Shown one piece after another: positions 1 through 9,843 of a DNA stretch of 64,000 nt. Position 1 is the stretch's first letter, and each line of letters starts with the position of its first letter. The translations under genes and the position numbers were made by a program. Origin of the DNA: an uncultured Paracoccaceae bacterium (lineage in GTDB: Bacteria > Pseudomonadota > Alphaproteobacteria > Rhodobacterales > Rhodobacteraceae); contig CANMKS010000002.1 of assembly GCA_947498645.1 (NCBI GenBank), positions 1-64,000 on the forward strand. The letters run 5' to 3'. Under the pieces are notes generated by a model. It was not told the origin of the DNA and made no database searches. It worked only from the letters and a program-made list of their open reading frames with translations.

Positions 1-1
1 T

Positions 2-73
2 GAGGTTGCTGAGGTTGCTGAGGTTGCTGAGGTTGCTGAGGTTGCTGAGGTTGCTGAGGTTGCTGAGGTTGCT
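2..73. repeat. 9-bp tandem repeat, 8 copies (EVA codons)
   Basis: GAGGTTGCT is repeated eight times without a mismatch inside the reading frame, giving (Glu-Val-Ala)8. The array may extend beyond the left edge. The unit is a multiple of three, so copy-number change would not shift the frame. Confidence 0.95.
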
Positions 74-1981
74 GAGGAGCAATCGCCGGAACCGGACGAC
101 GTGCAAGAGGAAATGCAACGCAAACAACAGATTTGGGTCGATGCTGTTCCGGCAGAAACTTACCAACCTGTTGCCGAAACACCCGCACCCGCCAAACCCG
201 CAGCGCCGCTTGTGCCAGCGAATCCCATGCTCGCGGCTTTGCCTTTGCTGGACAGGATCATTCCAGAGGTGCATCAACGCCCGGCCCAAAGGGCCAAGGC
301 ACCGCTGGTCGCCCCCAAGGCCAAAACCGCAATTGCTGCACCGAAACTTGCCGCTGCCGCGCCAGCCGCAAACCGGACAACCACGCCAGCGCCCAAACGT
401 GACAGCCGCACACCGCTGATCGCCGCAGGCATTGCGGCGGCTGCCCTCTTGCTGGGCGGTTTGGTTTGGTCGCAGATGGATCAGCGCGAGACCACTCCGG
501 CCACCGAAATCGCTGTGGCCCCGAGCGAGGTTGCACCTGCGCCTGCTGAACCTGAAACCACCGCTGCGGTAGCACCCGAATTGCCGGACGTGTCCCCAAT
601 CATTCCCGACGTTGCAGTTGGCGCATTCGGCCTGACCGCGACCACAGCCACCGATCTGCCCTCGATGACGACACTTGATGTTTTTTCGGCCGCCGACGCA
701 CCTGCACCCATCTTAGCTGCCGAAGCTGATCTGCTGCCGCGGCCCATAGGGCCGCAACCTGAACCTCCTGCCGAACAGACGGCAGAAGTGGAAACTGCGC
801 CACGCCCCACGGGTCAGGTTCTCAGCCCGGATGAAGCAGCGCAGATTTATGCGGCCACAGGCGTCTGGCAGCGCGCACCGCGCTTTTTCGACCTGCCTTC
901 CGGCGTGATCCCGTTTGACTTTACGGCACCCGCAGGCACGCTTGCCCCGGAACGGGTGGCGCAGCCCGCGTTGCCTGCGACCGACAATATTGAAACCGAT
1001 CTGAGCTTTCTCACGCCCGCAAACCCACCGCCACCAGAGGCCGTTTTCCCGCGTGATGAGAACGGGTTTATTCTCGCAACACCCGAAGGCACCCTCACCC
1101 CCGAGGGCGCGCTGGTTATCGCGGGCCTGCCGGATCTTGCGATCACTTTGCGCCCGGAACTGACACAGGCCGATCTGGATCGCATGGCGCTTTTGGCCCC
1201 CGCGCCAGAGGGGGTTGTGATCATTGCCGGACCACCACCGGTCAATCCGCCGCTGCGCCCGGCAAACGCCGCCTTGCCAGTGCCTGAAGATGCGCCCGCC
1301 GATGATGCAGAGGTCGCGGCAGCAGAAGACACACCGCAACAGCCAGACGCGCAAGAGGACACCCTGACGCCGGGCAGTGTCGGCCTTGCCGGGTTGGAAT
1401 TGCAAAACAGCGGTGCGGTGGCCTTGGACGGCGAAACTGTCGCCACTGATGACCTGCGCCCGCAATTGCGCCCCAACGGCCTGGCCCCGCCCAGTGATCC
1501 TGCCACGCCAGATATCACCGCGATTATTGCCGGGATCGAGGCCGAAGCCGCCACGCTGCGCTTTGACAACAGCACCTCACTTGCGGTCGCACAGTCCATC
1601 CGCCCGGATCGCCGCCCCGGCGGTTTCGACACAGTTGTCGCCTCGGCTCTTGCGCGGGCTGCGACCCGCCCTGCGTCAACCACCCCTGCCCCCGCAGTTG
1701 CAGCAGCAACCGTAGCCCCGCAAAACTATGCCCCCGTCCCCGGTGGCGTGGCCCGCGCTGCCACTCAGGAAGACGCGATCCGCCTGCGCGAGATCAATCT
1801 GATTGGTGTCTACGGGCGGCCCAACGCCCGCCGCGCCTTGGTACGACTGAGCAATGGGCGCTATGTCCGGGTAGAGGTGGGCAGTGCGCTGGATGGTGGT
1901 CAGGTCACGGCGATTGGCGATTCCGCATTGAATTATGTCAAACGCGGACGCACCTATGCGATAGAGCTACCAAGCGGATAG
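2..1981 (+). CDS. Pro/Ala-rich membrane-anchored protein, 5' partial
   Basis: The frame is already open at the left edge, so the N-terminus lies outside the window; 659 residues are visible. It begins with eight Glu-Val-Ala repeats followed by an acidic stretch (EEQSPEPDDVQEE). One hydrophobic segment (about residues 137-159, IAAGIAAAALLLGGLVW) is preceded by Lys/Arg, suggesting a cytoplasmic N-part and a periplasmic remainder. Around 430 residues of Pro/Ala-rich, low-complexity sequence follow. The last 65 residues look folded (LIGVYGRPNARRALVRL, then GSALDGGQVTAIGD) and resemble the small beta domain of GspC/PilP-type proteins. I do not recognise the family with certainty. A periplasm-spanning envelope protein is an inference from architecture only. 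Confidence 0.75.
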   Translation, partial: EVAEVAEVAEVAEVAEVAEVAEVAEEQSPEPDDVQEEMQRKQQIWVDAVPAETYQPVAETPAPAKPAAPLVPANPMLAALPLLDRIIPEVHQRPAQRAKAPLVAPKAKTAIAAPKLAAAAPAANRTTTPAPKRDSRTPLIAAGIAAAALLLGGLVWSQMDQRETTPATEIAVAPSEVAPAPAEPETTAAVAPELPDVSPIIPDVAVGAFGLTATTATDLPSMTTLDVFSAADAPAPILAAEADLLPRPIGPQPEPPAEQTAEVETAPRPTGQVLSPDEAAQIYAATGVWQRAPRFFDLPSGVIPFDFTAPAGTLAPERVAQPALPATDNIETDLSFLTPANPPPPEAVFPRDENGFILATPEGTLTPEGALVIAGLPDLAITLRPELTQADLDRMALLAPAPEGVVIIAGPPPVNPPLRPANAALPVPEDAPADDAEVAAAEDTPQQPDAQEDTLTPGSVGLAGLELQNSGAVALDGETVATDDLRPQLRPNGLAPPSDPATPDITAIIAGIEAEAATLRFDNSTSLAVAQSIRPDRRPGGFDTVVASALARAATRPASTTPAPAVAAATVAPQNYAPVPGGVARAATQEDAIRLREINLIGVYGRPNARRALVRLSNGRYVRVEVGSALDGGQVTAIGDSALNYVKRGRTYAIELPSG

Positions 1982-2039
1982 CATCTGCGCAGGTGAAAAT
2001 GGGGCGGCCGCCGGTGGTATCAACCGCCCGCTTCACCCC

Positions 2040-3134
2040 TTAGCTGGCCTTCAACACACCCCGGTCAATCTGGTCTGCCTCGATGCTTTCAAAGAGCGCC
2101 TTGAAGTTACCTTCGCCAAAGCCATCATCACCCTTGCGCTGAATGAACTCAAAGAAGATCGGGCCAATGACTGTCTTTGAAAAGATTTGCAGCAGGATAC
2201 GGGTTTCACCGCCGTCAACGACCCCTTCCCCATCGATCAGGATACCGTGTTTCATCATCCGATCCTTGGGTTCATCGTGACCCACCACGCGCTCATAACT
2301 GAGATCGTAATAGGTGTTGGGTGGCTTCGGCATGAACTTGATACCGCGGTCTGCAATCTCATCAGTTGCGTCATAGAGGTCATGCGCGCCTACAGCGATG
2401 TGCTGGATGCCTTCACCATTGTAACGCTTGAGGTATTCGACAATCTGCCCGGTCTCACCCCGGTCCTCATTGATCGGGATACGGATGCGCCCGCAAGGCG
2501 AGGTCAGCGCGCGCGACAGCAGCCCGGTGAATTTGCCTTCGATGTCAAAAAAACGGATTTCGCGGAAGTTGAACAGATCACCGTAAAACTTGAACCATAG
2601 GTCCATGTTTCCCTTGTGCACGTTGTGCGTGAGGTGATCGAGGTAGTGAAACCCGACGCCAGCGGGATGCGCATTCGACACCCAGTTGAATTCTTCATTG
2701 TAAGGATTGGTCTCGTAGTATTGATCAATGAAATAGATCAGGCTACCGCCGATACCCACAATGGCCGGAACATCCATTGTCTTGCCGTCACCGTGGTAGG
2801 GTGTGGCGCCCTTGCTGACCGCATGATCAAACGCATGCTGCGCATCAACGACGCGCCAGCCCATCGACGGCGCACATGGGCCGTGCTCGGTCACGAATTC
2901 GCGGGCATGGCTGCCGGGCTCATTGTTGATCACGTAAGTGATGTCGCCCTGCTGCCAAAGCTCGATGTCCTTGGATTTATGTGTGGCGGTGTGGGTATAA
3001 CCCATTTTGCCAAACAACTCGCGCAGGGTCTCGGGCTCGGGATGTGCGAACTCCACAAACTCAAACCCGTCGGTGCCGGCAGGGTTTTCTTCGCTGATCG
3101 TGGCTTTCGGTGCGTCGTGAGGGAAAGGTCCCAT
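2040..3134 (-). CDS. hppD: 4-hydroxyphenylpyruvate dioxygenase
   Basis: Converts 4-hydroxyphenylpyruvate to homogentisate in tyrosine/phenylalanine degradation, using Fe(II) and O2 in the cytosol. The 364-residue length is normal. The expected 2-His-1-Glu iron triad is visible: H167 (LDHLTHNV), H245 (IQHIAVG) and E329 (FFEFIQR). The C-terminal block GGETRILLQIFSK is typical of the family. The ATG is preceded by an AGGAGA ribosome-binding site. The gene is divergent from an Lrp/AsnC regulator gene 131 bp away, a pairing that suggests amino-acid-responsive control (inference). The other homogentisate-pathway genes are not in the window. Confidence 0.96.
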   Translation of the reverse strand: MGPFPHDAPKATISEENPAGTDGFEFVEFAHPEPETLRELFGKMGYTHTATHKSKDIELWQQGDITYVINNEPGSHAREFVTEHGPCAPSMGWRVVDAQHAFDHAVSKGATPYHGDGKTMDVPAIVGIGGSLIYFIDQYYETNPYNEEFNWVSNAHPAGVGFHYLDHLTHNVHKGNMDLWFKFYGDLFNFREIRFFDIEGKFTGLLSRALTSPCGRIRIPINEDRGETGQIVEYLKRYNGEGIQHIAVGAHDLYDATDEIADRGIKFMPKPPNTYYDLSYERVVGHDEPKDRMMKHGILIDGEGVVDGGETRILLQIFSKTVIGPIFFEFIQRKGDDGFGEGNFKALFESIEADQIDRGVLKAS

Positions 3135-3265
3135 GGCTCATCTCCTGAAATGCTTTGTGCCAGCATAGCCGCGATGTGTTGACTATTTCGGGCAACATCG
3201 GCGAATATACACCAAGATTGCGCGCAAATTACGCATGTATCACATCAAACTTGCAGGATTCTCGC

Positions 3266-3724
3266 ATGCAGCTTGACCCGGCTGACCTTCAACTCCTCGC
3301 GGCGCTTCAACGCGATTCCACCCAGACAGCGCAGGAACTGGGTGACGCACTCAATATGTCGGCCTCTCAGGCCGGGCGGCGCAAGCAGCGGTTGGAAAGC
3401 GATGGGATCATCGCGGGGTATCGCGCCTATCTGGACCCCGAGAAGGTCGGGCTGACCGTTCAGGCCTTCATCCAGATCGTGATGGCCACCCATACAGAGC
3501 AGAACGCCCGCGATTTTGTGCGCCTGACCAAAACCCGCGCCGAGATCGTCGGCGCATGGACCCTGACGGGTGATGCCGACTATCTGCTGCGTATCTACTG
3601 CGCCGACCTGACGGCCCTGAACCTGCTGGTGCAGCAGGTGCTGCTGCCCCACCCCGCAGTCAGCCGCGTGCAAAGCCAGATCGTGATGGAACGGGTGAAA
3701 TCGGATGCCCCTTTGCCCTTGTAG
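3266..3724 (+). CDS. Lrp/AsnC family transcriptional regulator
   Basis: A 152-residue protein with an N-terminal winged helix-turn-helix (MQLDPADLQLLAALQRD, then TAQELGDALNMSASQAGRRKQRLE) and a C-terminal RAM effector domain (GLTVQAFIQIVMATHTEQNARDF to the end), the standard Lrp layout. The frame is open further upstream to 3155, but the extra 37 residues look non-coding and would run into the hppD promoter, so the ATG at 3266 is preferred. Divergent from hppD, it is the obvious candidate regulator of that gene. The bound amino acid is unknown. Confidence 0.9.
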   Translation: MQLDPADLQLLAALQRDSTQTAQELGDALNMSASQAGRRKQRLESDGIIAGYRAYLDPEKVGLTVQAFIQIVMATHTEQNARDFVRLTKTRAEIVGAWTLTGDADYLLRIYCADLTALNLLVQQVLLPHPAVSRVQSQIVMERVKSDAPLPL

Positions 3725-3844
3725 CGCTGCCCCATGCGACAGATCGCCGGGGGCTGCATCACCTCTTTCAAGTCTGTTGAGACCCGGTAAACTGGCCATG
3801 AGGCATTTGAGACAATTTAACGCTTAGGCGGGCATAAAGCACAT

Positions 3845-5728
3845 ATGGAATCGTTCCTCTTTCAAGCCACGATCTATCTTGGGGCCGCGGTCATCGCCGT
3901 GCCGTTGGCGGCACGGCTTGGGCTTGGGTCTGTGCTGGGGTATCTGCTTGCAGGCATTGTCATCGGGCCACTGACCGGGCTTGTTGGGTCCGAAACCAAG
4001 GATCTGCAACATTTCGCAGAATTTGGTGTTGTGATGATGCTGTTTCTGATCGGGCTGGAGCTTGAGCCGCGGGCGCTGTGGAACATGCGCCAAAGGTTGA
4101 TCGGCATGGGTGGTTTGCAGATTGGTCTGACGATGCTTGCGATCACCGGCTGCGCATTGGCGATGGGGTATCCGCCAAACACTTCACTTGCGATCGGGAT
4201 GATCTTTGCGCTGTCATCAACCGCGATTGTGCTGCAAACCCTGACCGAAAAAGGGTTGATGCAAACCGGTGGCGGCCGGGCGACGTTTTCGGTTCTGCTG
4301 ACACAGGATATCGCCGTCATCCCGATGCTGGCTTTCTTGCCGCTGCTGGCGGTCCCGGTGCTGATGCAGGCCGAACCTGATGGATCGCTTTCCCTGCCCG
4401 CAGTGGAACATGACAAGGCGCAGCACGCCGCGCTGAGCCTTGTTGAAGGTCTGCCCGGCTGGGGTGTGACGCTGGTGACACTGGGGGCTGTGGCCCTTGT
4501 CATTCTTGCTGGTGTTTTCCTGACCCGCCCGGTGTTCCGTTATATCCACCATGCACGGTTGCGCGAAATGTATACCGCCCTTGCCCTGCTGATGGTGGTG
4601 TCCACCGCCGTCTTGATGGGCCTTGTTGGCCTGTCCCCGGCGTTGGGTACGTTTCTGGCGGGTGTCGTGCTGGCCAACTCGGAATTCCGGCACGAGCTGG
4701 AAAGCGACCTTGAACCGTTCAAGGGGCTGCTGCTGGGCCTGTTTTTCATCACTGTGGGTGCGGGGATCGACTTTGAACTGCTTTTCGGCAACCCCTTTTT
4801 CATTGTCAGCCTCGCGGTGGGGGTCATCGTTGTCAAAGGGCTGATCCTTTATGGGCTTGCCCTGCTTTTTCGGCTGCGGGGCAAGGATCGGTGGCTCTTT
4901 ACACTGGGGCTGGCGCAGGCCGGTGAATTTGGCTTTGTGCTGGTGTCTTTCTCTCTCCAACAAGGTGTGTTGAGCGATGGCCTTGGTGGCAGGCTGTTAC
5001 TGATCATCGCGCTCTCGATGCTGATCACACCGCTACTGTTCATCATCTACGATATCCTTAGCCGACAGATGCATGTGGCCGAAGACGACGAACATGACGT
5101 CGTTGATGAGCAAGGCACGGTGATCATCGCAGGTATCGGGCGCTTTGGGCAGATCGTGAACCGTTTGGTCCAAAGTGCGGGGTTCGATACGGTTGTTGTT
5201 GATAACAATCTTGCCACCGTCCAGATGATGCGCAAGTTCGGGTTTCGGGGCTTTTTTGGTGATCCGACCCGCCCTGATCTGTTGAATGCGGCCGGGCTGG
5301 AAGACGCCCGTGTGCTCGTTGTCGCAATTGATGACAAACCGGCGGCGGTCAAGGTTGTGCGCCACGCCCGCAAGACCCGCCCTGACCTGCATATCATTGC
5401 CCGCGCACGCGACAGGGTGCATGTGCACGAACTATATGATGCAGGTGCCAATGATATCGTCCGTGAGATGTTCGACAGCTCACTGCGCGCTGGCCGCTAT
5501 GCGTTGGAAAACCTCGGGCTTAGCGAATTTGAGGCCGCAGAGGTCGAAACCGCCTTTTACCATCATGATCGCATGGCCCTGCGCGAACTGGCCGAGTTGT
5601 GGAAACCGGGCGTCCCGATGAGTGACGTGCCAGAGTATGTAGAGCGGGCGCGCGAACTCAACAGCGCCTTGGAGATGGAGCTTTCGGCCCGCCAACAGGC
5701 CAACGAAACAAAGTCGCAGAAAGACTAG
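3845..5728 (+). CDS. CPA2/Kef-type monovalent cation:proton antiporter
   Basis: 627 residues. The first ~400 form a polytopic Na+/H+-exchanger-type membrane domain with about 12 hydrophobic segments. From about residue 423 there is a soluble TrkA-N/RCK domain with a Rossmann start ([18 protein letters not shown]) and an acidic residue after the second strand (VVVDNN). This is the KefB/KefC layout: potassium efflux gated by nucleotide or glutathione adducts. No KefF/KefG partner is adjacent, so glutathione gating is not established. The gene stands alone between lrp and cobT. Its stop overlaps the convergent cobT stop (CTAG at 5725-5728). The Shine-Dalgarno is weak. Confidence 0.9.
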   Translation: MESFLFQATIYLGAAVIAVPLAARLGLGSVLGYLLAGIVIGPLTGLVGSETKDLQHFAEFGVVMMLFLIGLELEPRALWNMRQRLIGMGGLQIGLTMLAITGCALAMGYPPNTSLAIGMIFALSSTAIVLQTLTEKGLMQTGGGRATFSVLLTQDIAVIPMLAFLPLLAVPVLMQAEPDGSLSLPAVEHDKAQHAALSLVEGLPGWGVTLVTLGAVALVILAGVFLTRPVFRYIHHARLREMYTALALLMVVSTAVLMGLVGLSPALGTFLAGVVLANSEFRHELESDLEPFKGLLLGLFFITVGAGIDFELLFGNPFFIVSLAVGVIVVKGLILYGLALLFRLRGKDRWLFTLGLAQAGEFGFVLVSFSLQQGVLSDGLGGRLLLIIALSMLITPLLFIIYDILSRQMHVAEDDEHDVVDEQGTVIIAGIGRFGQIVNRLVQSAGFDTVVVDNNLATVQMMRKFGFRGFFGDPTRPDLLNAAGLEDARVLVVAIDDKPAAVKVVRHARKTRPDLHIIARARDRVHVHELYDAGANDIVREMFDSSLRAGRYALENLGLSEFEAAEVETAFYHHDRMALRELAELWKPGVPMSDVPEYVERARELNSALEMELSARQQANETKSQKD

Positions 5729-6735
5729 CCGTCGCTGACGCCCGCTTCGGCAAAGGTTGCCATGCCGGAATGGCAGGCAATTGCGCCTTTGAGCACACCA
5801 ATTGCCAATGCAGCGCCCGATCCTTCACCAAGGCGCAAGCCGAGGCTAAGCAACGGGTCTTTGTCAATGGCGGTCAGCAGGCGCTGGTGCGCCCCCTCAG
5901 CACTGAGGTGCCCCGCCACGGTATGATCCAGCGCGCCTTCAACTGCTTTTTCAAGCACGGCAGCCGCAGCAGAGCAAATAAACCCGTCAAGGATCACGGG
6001 AATGCGGTGATGCCGTGCCGCCGCTATCGCACCCGCCATCGCAGCCAGTTCGCGCCCGCCAAGGCAACGCAGCGCCTCTAACGGGTCATCCGTGGCATGC
6101 AGGGCGAGGCCCCTGGCCACCACATCGGTTTTCCGCTCCAGCCCGTCATCATCCACGCCAGTGCCACGCCCGGTCCAATCGGCGGCGTCGCCCCCCAGGA
6201 CTGCCGCAGCAACCGCCGCCGCAGCCGTTGTATTGCCGATCCCCATTTCGCCGGTGACCAGAAGGTCCGCGTCCGGATCCACGGCATTCCAGCCGGTTTG
6301 CAGCGCCTCCACAACTTCGGCCTCGGTCATGGCCGGGGCGGTCGTGAAATCGGCGGTGGGTGTGTCCAGTGACAGCGGATACACATCCATCTTGGCCCCA
6401 AACGCCTTGGACAGTTGATTGATTGCGGCGCCGCCATGCTGAAAATTGATCACCATTTGGGCGGTAACCTCTGGCGGGAAGGCCGACACACCCTGTGCAC
6501 AGACCCCATGGTTGCCTGCAAATATGATGACCTGCGGTGCGTTGATCTGGGGCTGCGCCGTCCCCCGCCAACCCGCATACCAGATCGCCAGATCCTCCAG
6601 ACGGCCCAGCGCGCCGGGCGGTTTGGTCAACTGCCCATTGCGCGCTTGCGCATCTGAAAGGGCGGTTGTGTTCGGCCCTGGGGCCTTGGCAAGCGTGTCA
6701 CGAAAGGTGGCTAGGGTCGAAAATGGCGCTTGCAT
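5725..6735 (-). CDS. cobT: Nicotinate-nucleotide:dimethylbenzimidazole phosphoribosyltransferase
   Basis: Makes alpha-ribazole phosphate for the lower ligand of cobalamin. Diagnostic motifs are [29 protein letters not shown], a central [14 protein letters not shown] and the C-terminal GEGSGAALA block, whose Glu is the catalytic base in characterised CobT. The ATG at 6735 has GAGGA four bases upstream and yields 336 residues. An in-frame GTG at 6750 would add five residues without a better signal. It is divergent from cobS, the next step of nucleotide-loop assembly. Its stop codon overlaps that of the antiporter gene, so the two transcripts converge. Confidence 0.96.
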   Translation of the reverse strand: MQAPFSTLATFRDTLAKAPGPNTTALSDAQARNGQLTKPPGALGRLEDLAIWYAGWRGTAQPQINAPQVIIFAGNHGVCAQGVSAFPPEVTAQMVINFQHGGAAINQLSKAFGAKMDVYPLSLDTPTADFTTAPAMTEAEVVEALQTGWNAVDPDADLLVTGEMGIGNTTAAAAVAAAVLGGDAADWTGRGTGVDDDGLERKTDVVARGLALHATDDPLEALRCLGGRELAAMAGAIAAARHHRIPVILDGFICSAAAAVLEKAVEGALDHTVAGHLSAEGAHQRLLTAIDKDPLLSLGLRLGEGSGAALAIGVLKGAIACHSGMATFAEAGVSDG

Positions 6736-6813
6736 CGGGTCCTCGTTCACGGCAAATCTTGCGCCCTGTTTAGCGCAGATCGCACCTTAGAAAACCCCTG
6801 ATAGGACGCCCCC

Positions 6814-7571
6814 TTGTTCAAACACGACACGCGCCTGGTTGCCCCGGTCGATTTGCCAGCTGCACTTGGGCTTTTGACACGGCTGCCCGTTGTCGTGGAT
6901 GGCAAGGCTGCAACCACGCGCGGGGCCGCTGCGGCTTGGGCCTATCCGCTGGCTGGTGTGGTTGTGGGCGTGATCCTTGCCACTGTGATCCCCCTTTTTT
7001 TGTGGATTGGCGTGCCCGGCGGCATCATCGCGGGGCTAGTTCTGGCGCTGTCGGTGATCCTCACCGGCGCGATGCACGAAGACGGGCTGGCTGATAGCGC
7101 TGACGGGCTCTGGGGCGGCTGGACCACGGCACGCAGGTTGGAAATCATGAAGGACAGCCATATCGGCGCATACGGCGTCTGTGCGGTTGCACTGTCGTTG
7201 CTGATCCGCTGGCTGGCATTGGTGGTGATCATCTCGGTCGGGGGCTATTGGGTGGCTTTCATCGCGGTGGGCGCGCTGAGCCGGGCAAGCATGGTGGTGA
7301 TGATGGCCGTTCTGCCCAACGCGCGCGGCAGCGGGTTGAGCAGCAGCGTGGGACGCCCGCCAGAGGCCGCGGTATGGCTGGCAATCGCGATTGCCGTGGC
7401 GTTTGCCGCGCTGTGCGGGATGATGACGCTGGTTTTGGTGGCCGCGGCTGCAACCGCGGTTTGCACCGCGATTGCCAAGGCCAAGATTGGCGGTCAGACA
7501 GGTGATATTCTGGGGGCAACACAGCAAATCACAGAAATGGCGATGCTGATCGCAGTCGTCGTGATGGTAAC

Positions 7572-7575
<4 letters not shown>
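6814..7575 (+). CDS. cobS: Adenosylcobinamide-GDP ribazoletransferase (cobalamin synthase)
   Basis: Integral membrane enzyme joining adenosylcobinamide-GDP and alpha-ribazole (phosphate) to finish cobalamin. 253 residues, with the family signatures GAMHEDGLADSADG (residues 85-98) and RRLEIMKDSHIGAYG (107-121) between several membrane segments. It begins at TTG, supported by AGGA eight to nine bases upstream and by the protein start. The 78-bp gap to divergent cobT is too short for a cobalamin riboswitch, and I see none. The stop overlaps the convergent VCBS-protein gene by 4 nt. Confidence 0.94.
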
Positions 7576-8626
<1,051 letters not shown>

Positions 8627-8773
8627 CTAAGTAGTGCACGATTCTTACGCTCGCTACCCCCAAATGCACCTTTCAATTGCGCGAACGCGGCGCTGCACTG
8701 TGGACATTCGCCACTTTCCATTTACCCTTTGCCTATGTTGGGTCGGGGAGGCCCAGAATAAAGGGAGAGATCA

Positions 8774-9787
8774 ATGAAGTTTTTATCCAAAGCCGTTCTG
8801 GCGGCCAGCATCGCTATTGCTGCACCTGCGGCACAGGCGCAGGACGCCGAAGAGGCAAGCTATATCCTTGCGACGGCCTCAACCGGCGGCACATACTACC
8901 CCGTCGGCGTGGCCCTTTCGACGCTTGTGAAGGTCAAGCTCGAACCACGCCAAAAGATCGGCATGTCCGCGATCAGCTCTGCCGGTTCCGGCGAAAACGT
9001 CCGCCTGATCCGTGAAGGCGAAGCGCAGTTTGGCATTCTGCAGGGCCTCTTTGGCTATTATGCAGCCTCGGGCACTGGTCCGGTTGCAGATGCAGGCCCA
9101 CAAGATCACCTGCGGTCCGTCACAATGCTGTGGCAGAATGTAGAACAGTTTGTCATAGCCTCTGACGTGGCCACCACCGGCACGATCGAGGACATGGTTG
9201 CGCTGAAAGGCGAAGGCATGGCCTTGGGTCGCCAGAACTCTGGCACGATCGGGTCAAACGCCACGATCATGTCCGGTTTCGGCATTGATATCGAAGCTGA
9301 TTACGAGCTGGTCTTTGCAGGCTACGGCCCGTCCGCCGAGGCGTTGCAAAACGGTCAGGTCAAGGGCATCGGGACACCGGCGGGCGTGCCCACAGGTGCC
9401 GTCAGCCAGTTGATGGCCGCCGCCGGTGACAGCGTCACCATGCTGAACTTCACCGATGAACAGGTGGCCATGGCAGATGGCGGTCGCGGCCTTTGGACGC
9501 GTTATGTCATCCCGGCAGGCACCTATCCGGGTCAGGCTGAGGATATCAACACGATTGCGCAGCCAAACTTCCTGGCGACACATGCTGATCTGCCAGAGGA
9601 AAACGTCTATCAGATCACCAAGACGATCTATGAGAACTTGCCGTTCCTGCAAGCGATCCACCCGGCCACAAAAGCCATGGCGCTAGAGGCCGCGATTGCC
9701 GGTCTGCCAGTGCCACTGCACCCCGGTGCCGCCCGGTTCTATCAGGAGCAAGGGATCGAGATCCCAGAGCGCCTGATCGCCAACTAA
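8774..9787 (+). CDS. TAXI-family TRAP transporter solute receptor
   Basis: Periplasmic binding protein of 337 residues with a signal peptide (cleavage about AQA-QD, residue 23). The TAXI signature follows directly: ILATASTGGTYYPVGVALS, then IGMSAISSAGSGENVRLI. It is followed by the fused TRAP permease, so it delivers its ligand to that sodium-driven importer. TAXI ligands are mostly organic acids such as glutamate or 2-oxoglutarate; nothing here identifies this one. GGGAGAG precedes the ATG. A strong hairpin separates it from the permease, consistent with higher expression of the receptor. Confidence 0.94.
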   Translation: MKFLSKAVLAASIAIAAPAAQAQDAEEASYILATASTGGTYYPVGVALSTLVKVKLEPRQKIGMSAISSAGSGENVRLIREGEAQFGILQGLFGYYAASGTGPVADAGPQDHLRSVTMLWQNVEQFVIASDVATTGTIEDMVALKGEGMALGRQNSGTIGSNATIMSGFGIDIEADYELVFAGYGPSAEALQNGQVKGIGTPAGVPTGAVSQLMAAAGDSVTMLNFTDEQVAMADGGRGLWTRYVIPAGTYPGQAEDINTIAQPNFLATHADLPEENVYQITKTIYENLPFLQAIHPATKAMALEAAIAGLPVPLHPGAARFYQEQGIEIPERLIAN

Positions 9788-9794
9788 GCACGAT

Positions 9795-9830
9795 CCGGCC
9801 CGCGCCATTCTGGTGCGGGCCGATTTTATT
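9795..9830 (+). terminator. Hairpin between TRAP receptor and permease (attenuator)
   Basis: Stem CGGCCCGCGCC (9796-9806) pairs with GGTGCGGGCCG (9812-9822) with one G-U pair and a 5-nt loop ATTCT, followed by ATTTTATT. This resembles an intrinsic terminator. Because the permease begins only 14 nt later in the same direction, partial termination or 3'-end protection of the receptor mRNA is the likely role. Confidence 0.75.
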
Positions 9831-9843
9831 CAAGGGGACGCCC

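Noticed and set aside
713-1465. 250-residue minus-strand frame and the neighbouring 847-1683 frame
   Set aside because: Shadows of the Pro/Ala-rich coding sequence; no start signal or family match.
6736-6813. Cobalamin riboswitch between cobT and cobS
   Set aside because: The 78-bp gap is too short and shows no B12-box-like sequence.
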